A DNA stretch of 5,488 bases, taken from contig PEYL01000039.1 in NCBI GenBank assembly GCA_002774415.1, positions 1 through 5,488 on the forward strand. Reading direction: 5' to 3'. Position numbers and translations under genes: made by a program. Under the pieces are notes generated by a model. It was not told the origin of the DNA and did no database searches. It saw only the letters and a list, made by a program, of their open reading frames with translations. The DNA comes from Candidatus Portnoybacteria bacterium CG08_land_8_20_14_0_20_40_83 (GTDB lineage Bacteria; Patescibacteriota; Minisyncoccia; Portnoybacterales; GWB1-42-6). This document shows positions 3,830 to 5,488 of this stretch, piece after piece (the stretch's first letter is position 1; the number at the start of each line of letters is the position of its first letter).

Positions 3830-4570
3830 ATGACAGAAACACCGAAGGGCATAATCCTTGAAATCCGGGCCGGGACAGGCGGCGATGAAGCCGCTCTTTT
3901 TGCTATGGATTTATACAAAATGTATTCGCGTTTTGCGCAGAGCAAAGGCTGGGGGCAAAACGTAATAGATTCAAGCCCGAGCTCCATCGGCGGATTTAAA
4001 GAAATCGCGCTTGAAATAAATTCTGGCGAAGCTTATAATTTATTAAGGAACGAGGGCGGAGTGCATCGGGTGCAAAGGATACCCAAAACTGAAAAAAACG
4101 GACGCATCCATACCTCAACCGCCACCGTGGCGATTTTACCCAAAATCGAGGCTTCCGAAATCAAAATCAATGCCGCAGATCTGGAAATCACCACTGCCCG
4201 CGCGGGCGGGCCCGGCGGCCAAAATGTCAACAAAGTTGAAACGGCTGTTCGAGTACGCCACATCCCTTCGGGCATTATCGTTTTATCCAGAACCCAGCGC
4301 TCACAGGGACAAAATAAAGAAAAGGCGCTGGAAATTCTGCGTTCAAAAATATATGAAAGACAGCAAAGCCAGCAGTCAGAAACGCTGGACCAGCAACGCC
4401 GAGAGCAAATAAAAGGCGCGGAACGTTCCGATAAAATCAGGACATACAATTTCCCGCAGGACAGAATCACGGATCATAGAATCGGCAAATCATGGCATAA
4501 TTTAGAAGAAATTTTAAATGGAAAATTAGATTCGGTTATCAAAGCCTTTGCGCGAAAAAAGGGAAATTAA
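3830..4570 (+). CDS. prfA: Peptide chain release factor 1 lacking N-terminal domain 1
   Basis: RF1 reads UAA and UAG in the ribosomal A site and triggers peptide release. The 246-residue protein starts inside the usual family sequence at LEIRAGTGGDEAALFA (10-25). The tripeptide anticodon is PKT (85-87) in HRVQRIPKTEKNGRIHTS; PxT marks RF1, whereas RF2 has SPF. The catalytic GGQ is at 129-131, about 104 residues earlier than in E. coli RF1. RSDKIRTYNFPQDRITDHR (199-217) is the conserved C-terminal segment. What is missing is domain 1, which in full-length RF1 contacts the L11/L7-L12 stalk region and RF3. A TAA lies immediately before the ATG in frame and rpmE ends 46 bp upstream, so no N-terminal domain can be hidden there. 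All decoding and catalytic residues I can check are intact, so this looks like a compact functional factor, not a fragment. Confidence 0.93.
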   Translation: MTETPKGIILEIRAGTGGDEAALFAMDLYKMYSRFAQSKGWGQNVIDSSPSSIGGFKEIALEINSGEAYNLLRNEGGVHRVQRIPKTEKNGRIHTSTATVAILPKIEASEIKINAADLEITTARAGGPGGQNVNKVETAVRVRHIPSGIIVLSRTQRSQGQNKEKALEILRSKIYERQQSQQSETLDQQRREQIKGAERSDKIRTYNFPQDRITDHRIGKSWHNLEEILNGKLDSVIKAFARKKGN

Positions 4571-4591
4571 TAAATTATAAATTTACATCCA

Positions 4592-4636
4592 CGCACCAAT
4601 CCCGCCAGGGCGGGACGGTGCGGGGTTCCGCATTTT
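4592..4636 (+). terminator. Overlapping GC hairpins after prfA, possible intrinsic terminator
   Basis: A compound hairpin pairs CGCACC (4592-4597) with GGTGCG (4617-4622) and TCCCGCC (4600-4606) with GGCGGGA (4609-4615). A second hairpin TGCGG-GGTT-CCGCA (4619-4632) is followed by TTTT. The two share 4619-4622 and exclude each other. The second resembles a short intrinsic terminator for rpmE-prfA, although four Ts is a weak tract. Confidence 0.4.
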
Positions 4637-4694
4637 ACGTAAACACGAGGCATTTATTTAAAAAGAAATTCAGTCGCGAGTTTACACAAAATGC
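4630..4694. repeat. 15-nt inverted repeat
   Basis: GCATTTTACGTAAAC (4630-4644) and GTTTACACAAAATGC (4680-4694) are complementary at 13 of 15 positions around a 35-nt AT-rich loop. The left arm starts inside the last hairpin after prfA. No gene is seen in 4571-4863. Confidence 0.5.
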
Positions 4695-4717
4695 TTCAGT
4701 TCTTACCAAAATCCACA

Positions 4718-4759
4718 AGGAGGACGCCCGCTTCGACGAGCGAAACGAGGCGAGGAGGA
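4718..4759. repeat. 28-bp GC-rich insert between AGGAGGA direct repeats
   Basis: AGGAGGA stands at 4718-4724 and 4753-4759. Between them is a 28-bp GC-rich, partly self-complementary stretch (CGCC...GGCG ends, TTCG/CGAA inside). Removing the insert with one repeat copy restores an ordinary AT-rich sequence. This looks like a small palindromic unit inserted with a 7-bp target duplication. Neither AGGAGGA is followed by a start codon at a usable distance. Confidence 0.5.
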
Positions 4760-4770
4760 TAATATTTAAT

Positions 4771-4863
4771 CAACCATAAAGACTTTGCTGTCATTACTTT
4801 TAAAGCAAGCTTTATGGTTGGTGACAAAAAGGTTTTTGTGGCACCTGGAAGGAGGTGTCAAAC
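4771..4863 (+). promoter_or_regulatory. Structured leader with a Shine-Dalgarno-hiding hairpin before the LysM-like gene
   Basis: CAACCATAAAG (4771-4781) pairs perfectly with CTTTATGGTTG (4810-4820). GGTGACAAAAA (4820-4830) can then pair with TTTTTGT and CACC (4833-4845, two G bulged). The same CACC with its T (4842-4846) can instead pair with AGGTG (4853-4857), which is part of the near-perfect Shine-Dalgarno AAGGAGGT (4849-4856). The last two pairings exclude each other, which is the logic of a translational switch. No known riboswitch class is recognised. Confidence 0.45.
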
Positions 4864-5488
4864 ATGGAACAGCTAAAAGGGGGTTCAAAAGAACCCCTAA
4901 TGATGTCCGGACCAAAGTTCGGAGAAAAAGGCGGCTGGTGGTCGCGCTTTAGCAAATGGACGGGAAATAACCGTTCCAACCTCATTCTTTCCGTTATCGG
5001 CATTCTGATTATCGCCGGTGGAATTTATCTTTATTCCACCTATCAAAAATCAAATCAGCCGGGAAATCTTGAGGAACAAAACACGCAACAACAAAACAAC
5101 CAAGGCGTGGTCAAGCCCGAACAGGTAAATATAGAGAGCCAGAGCAACCAGCAGTCAAGTGCGCAAACCTCAATGGATAAAGCGGATGTGATAAATTACG
5201 AAAATGCCAAATTCACGGTAAAGGCCAATAAGGGTGCCGGGGTCACACATCTCGCAAGAGCGGCGGCAAAAGAATATCTGGAAGCCCATCCGGAATTGAA
5301 ACAAAATATAACTCCGGAGCACAAAATTTACATTGAAGATTATCTGAAGCGCAAGACCGGCTCCTTCCCTCTCAAGATTGGCCAAGAATTAATTTTCGAT
5401 GACAATTTAATCAAAGAAGCGATTGATCATTCCCAGAAACTGAATCAAAATCAATTAAAGAATCTTCACAAATACGTTTTATTAGTTC
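4864..5488 (+). CDS. Membrane-anchored LysM-like envelope protein (5' part, runs off the window)
   Basis: 208 residues are visible with no stop, so the gene continues past the window. A soluble, basic N-terminus (1-38, with GWWSRFSKW) precedes one membrane segment at about 39-60 (NLILSVIGILIIAGGIYLYS). The charge pattern puts the N-terminus inside and the rest outside. A Gln/Asn/Ser-rich linker spans 61-105. At about 116-180 a LysM-like region reads FTVKANKGAGVTHLARAAAKEYL, then PEHKIYIEDYLKRK and LKIGQELIFDDNLIKEAI. The pattern of a beta strand, a helix with GxGVTHLAR, then KxGQELxF matches LysM domains that bind peptidoglycan. This assignment is from memory of the motif. The start is strongly supported by AAGGAGGT eight nt upstream, the best ribosome site in the window. 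It is probably a separate transcription unit from prfA, 293 bp upstream. Confidence 0.8.
   Translation, partial: MEQLKGGSKEPLMMSGPKFGEKGGWWSRFSKWTGNNRSNLILSVIGILIIAGGIYLYSTYQKSNQPGNLEEQNTQQQNNQGVVKPEQVNIESQSNQQSSAQTSMDKADVINYENAKFTVKANKGAGVTHLARAAAKEYLEAHPELKQNITPEHKIYIEDYLKRKTGSFPLKIGQELIFDDNLIKEAIDHSQKLNQNQLKNLHKYVLLV

Noticed and set aside
4033..4470. 145-residue minus-strand frame within prfA
   Set aside because: It is a shadow of the clearly coding prfA frame; Cys/Trp/Ser-rich with no recognisable motif.
4753..4770. Leader peptide started by the AGGAGGA at 4753
   Set aside because: No ATG, GTG or TTG occurs at a usable distance; the next codons run TAA-ATT-like AT-rich sequence, and the motif is better explained as a flanking direct repeat.

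Overview
The window looks like a piece of a small bacterial genome from the Candidate Phyla Radiation (Patescibacteria, most likely Parcubacteria). This is an inference. It rests on a release factor 1 that lacks its whole N-terminal domain, a short-form EF-Ts, a membrane-anchored LysM-like envelope protein of a kind I associate with these genomes, weak or absent Shine-Dalgarno sites on most genes, and AT-rich spacers studded with GC-rich mini-palindromes. No phylogenetic marker was searched.

Layout. Two gene sets diverge from a spacer at about 2848-3552. Leftward (minus strand) run rpsB (ribosomal protein S2), tsf (EF-Ts), a membrane-anchored single-TPR protein, and then a tRNA block. That block holds an intact tRNA-Thr(UGU) nested in the remains of another tRNA, a broken tRNA-Tyr copy, and an intact tRNA-Tyr(GUA). 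Rightward (plus strand) run rpmE (ribosomal protein L31), prfA (release factor 1 without domain 1), and the 5' part of a membrane-anchored LysM-like protein that leaves the window. Apart from the TPR and LysM-like proteins, every recognisable gene serves translation: tRNAs, ribosomal proteins, elongation and termination.

The spacers are unusually structured. (1) Three foldback elements at 2848-3006, 3268-3340 and 3343-3422 have 21-nt arms. The arms covary between copies but keep the same internal two-base mismatch, and each has a GC hairpin near its right arm. (2) Two arrays of an octamer (consensus TCNCGAAT and its reverse complement ATTNGNGA), spaced 10-12 bp and arranged as palindromes, lie in the rpsB-tsf gap and just before rpmE. 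(3) Short GC-rich hairpins occur, two of them flanked by 6-7 bp direct repeats that look like target-site duplications; others appear to have damaged tRNA genes. (4) Several start codons (rpsB, rpmE, prfA, the LysM-like gene) have a hairpin or repeat ending within about 10 nt upstream, which suggests structure may affect initiation.

The foldback family is the best candidate for something undescribed. Its mobilising enzyme, if any, is not encoded here.
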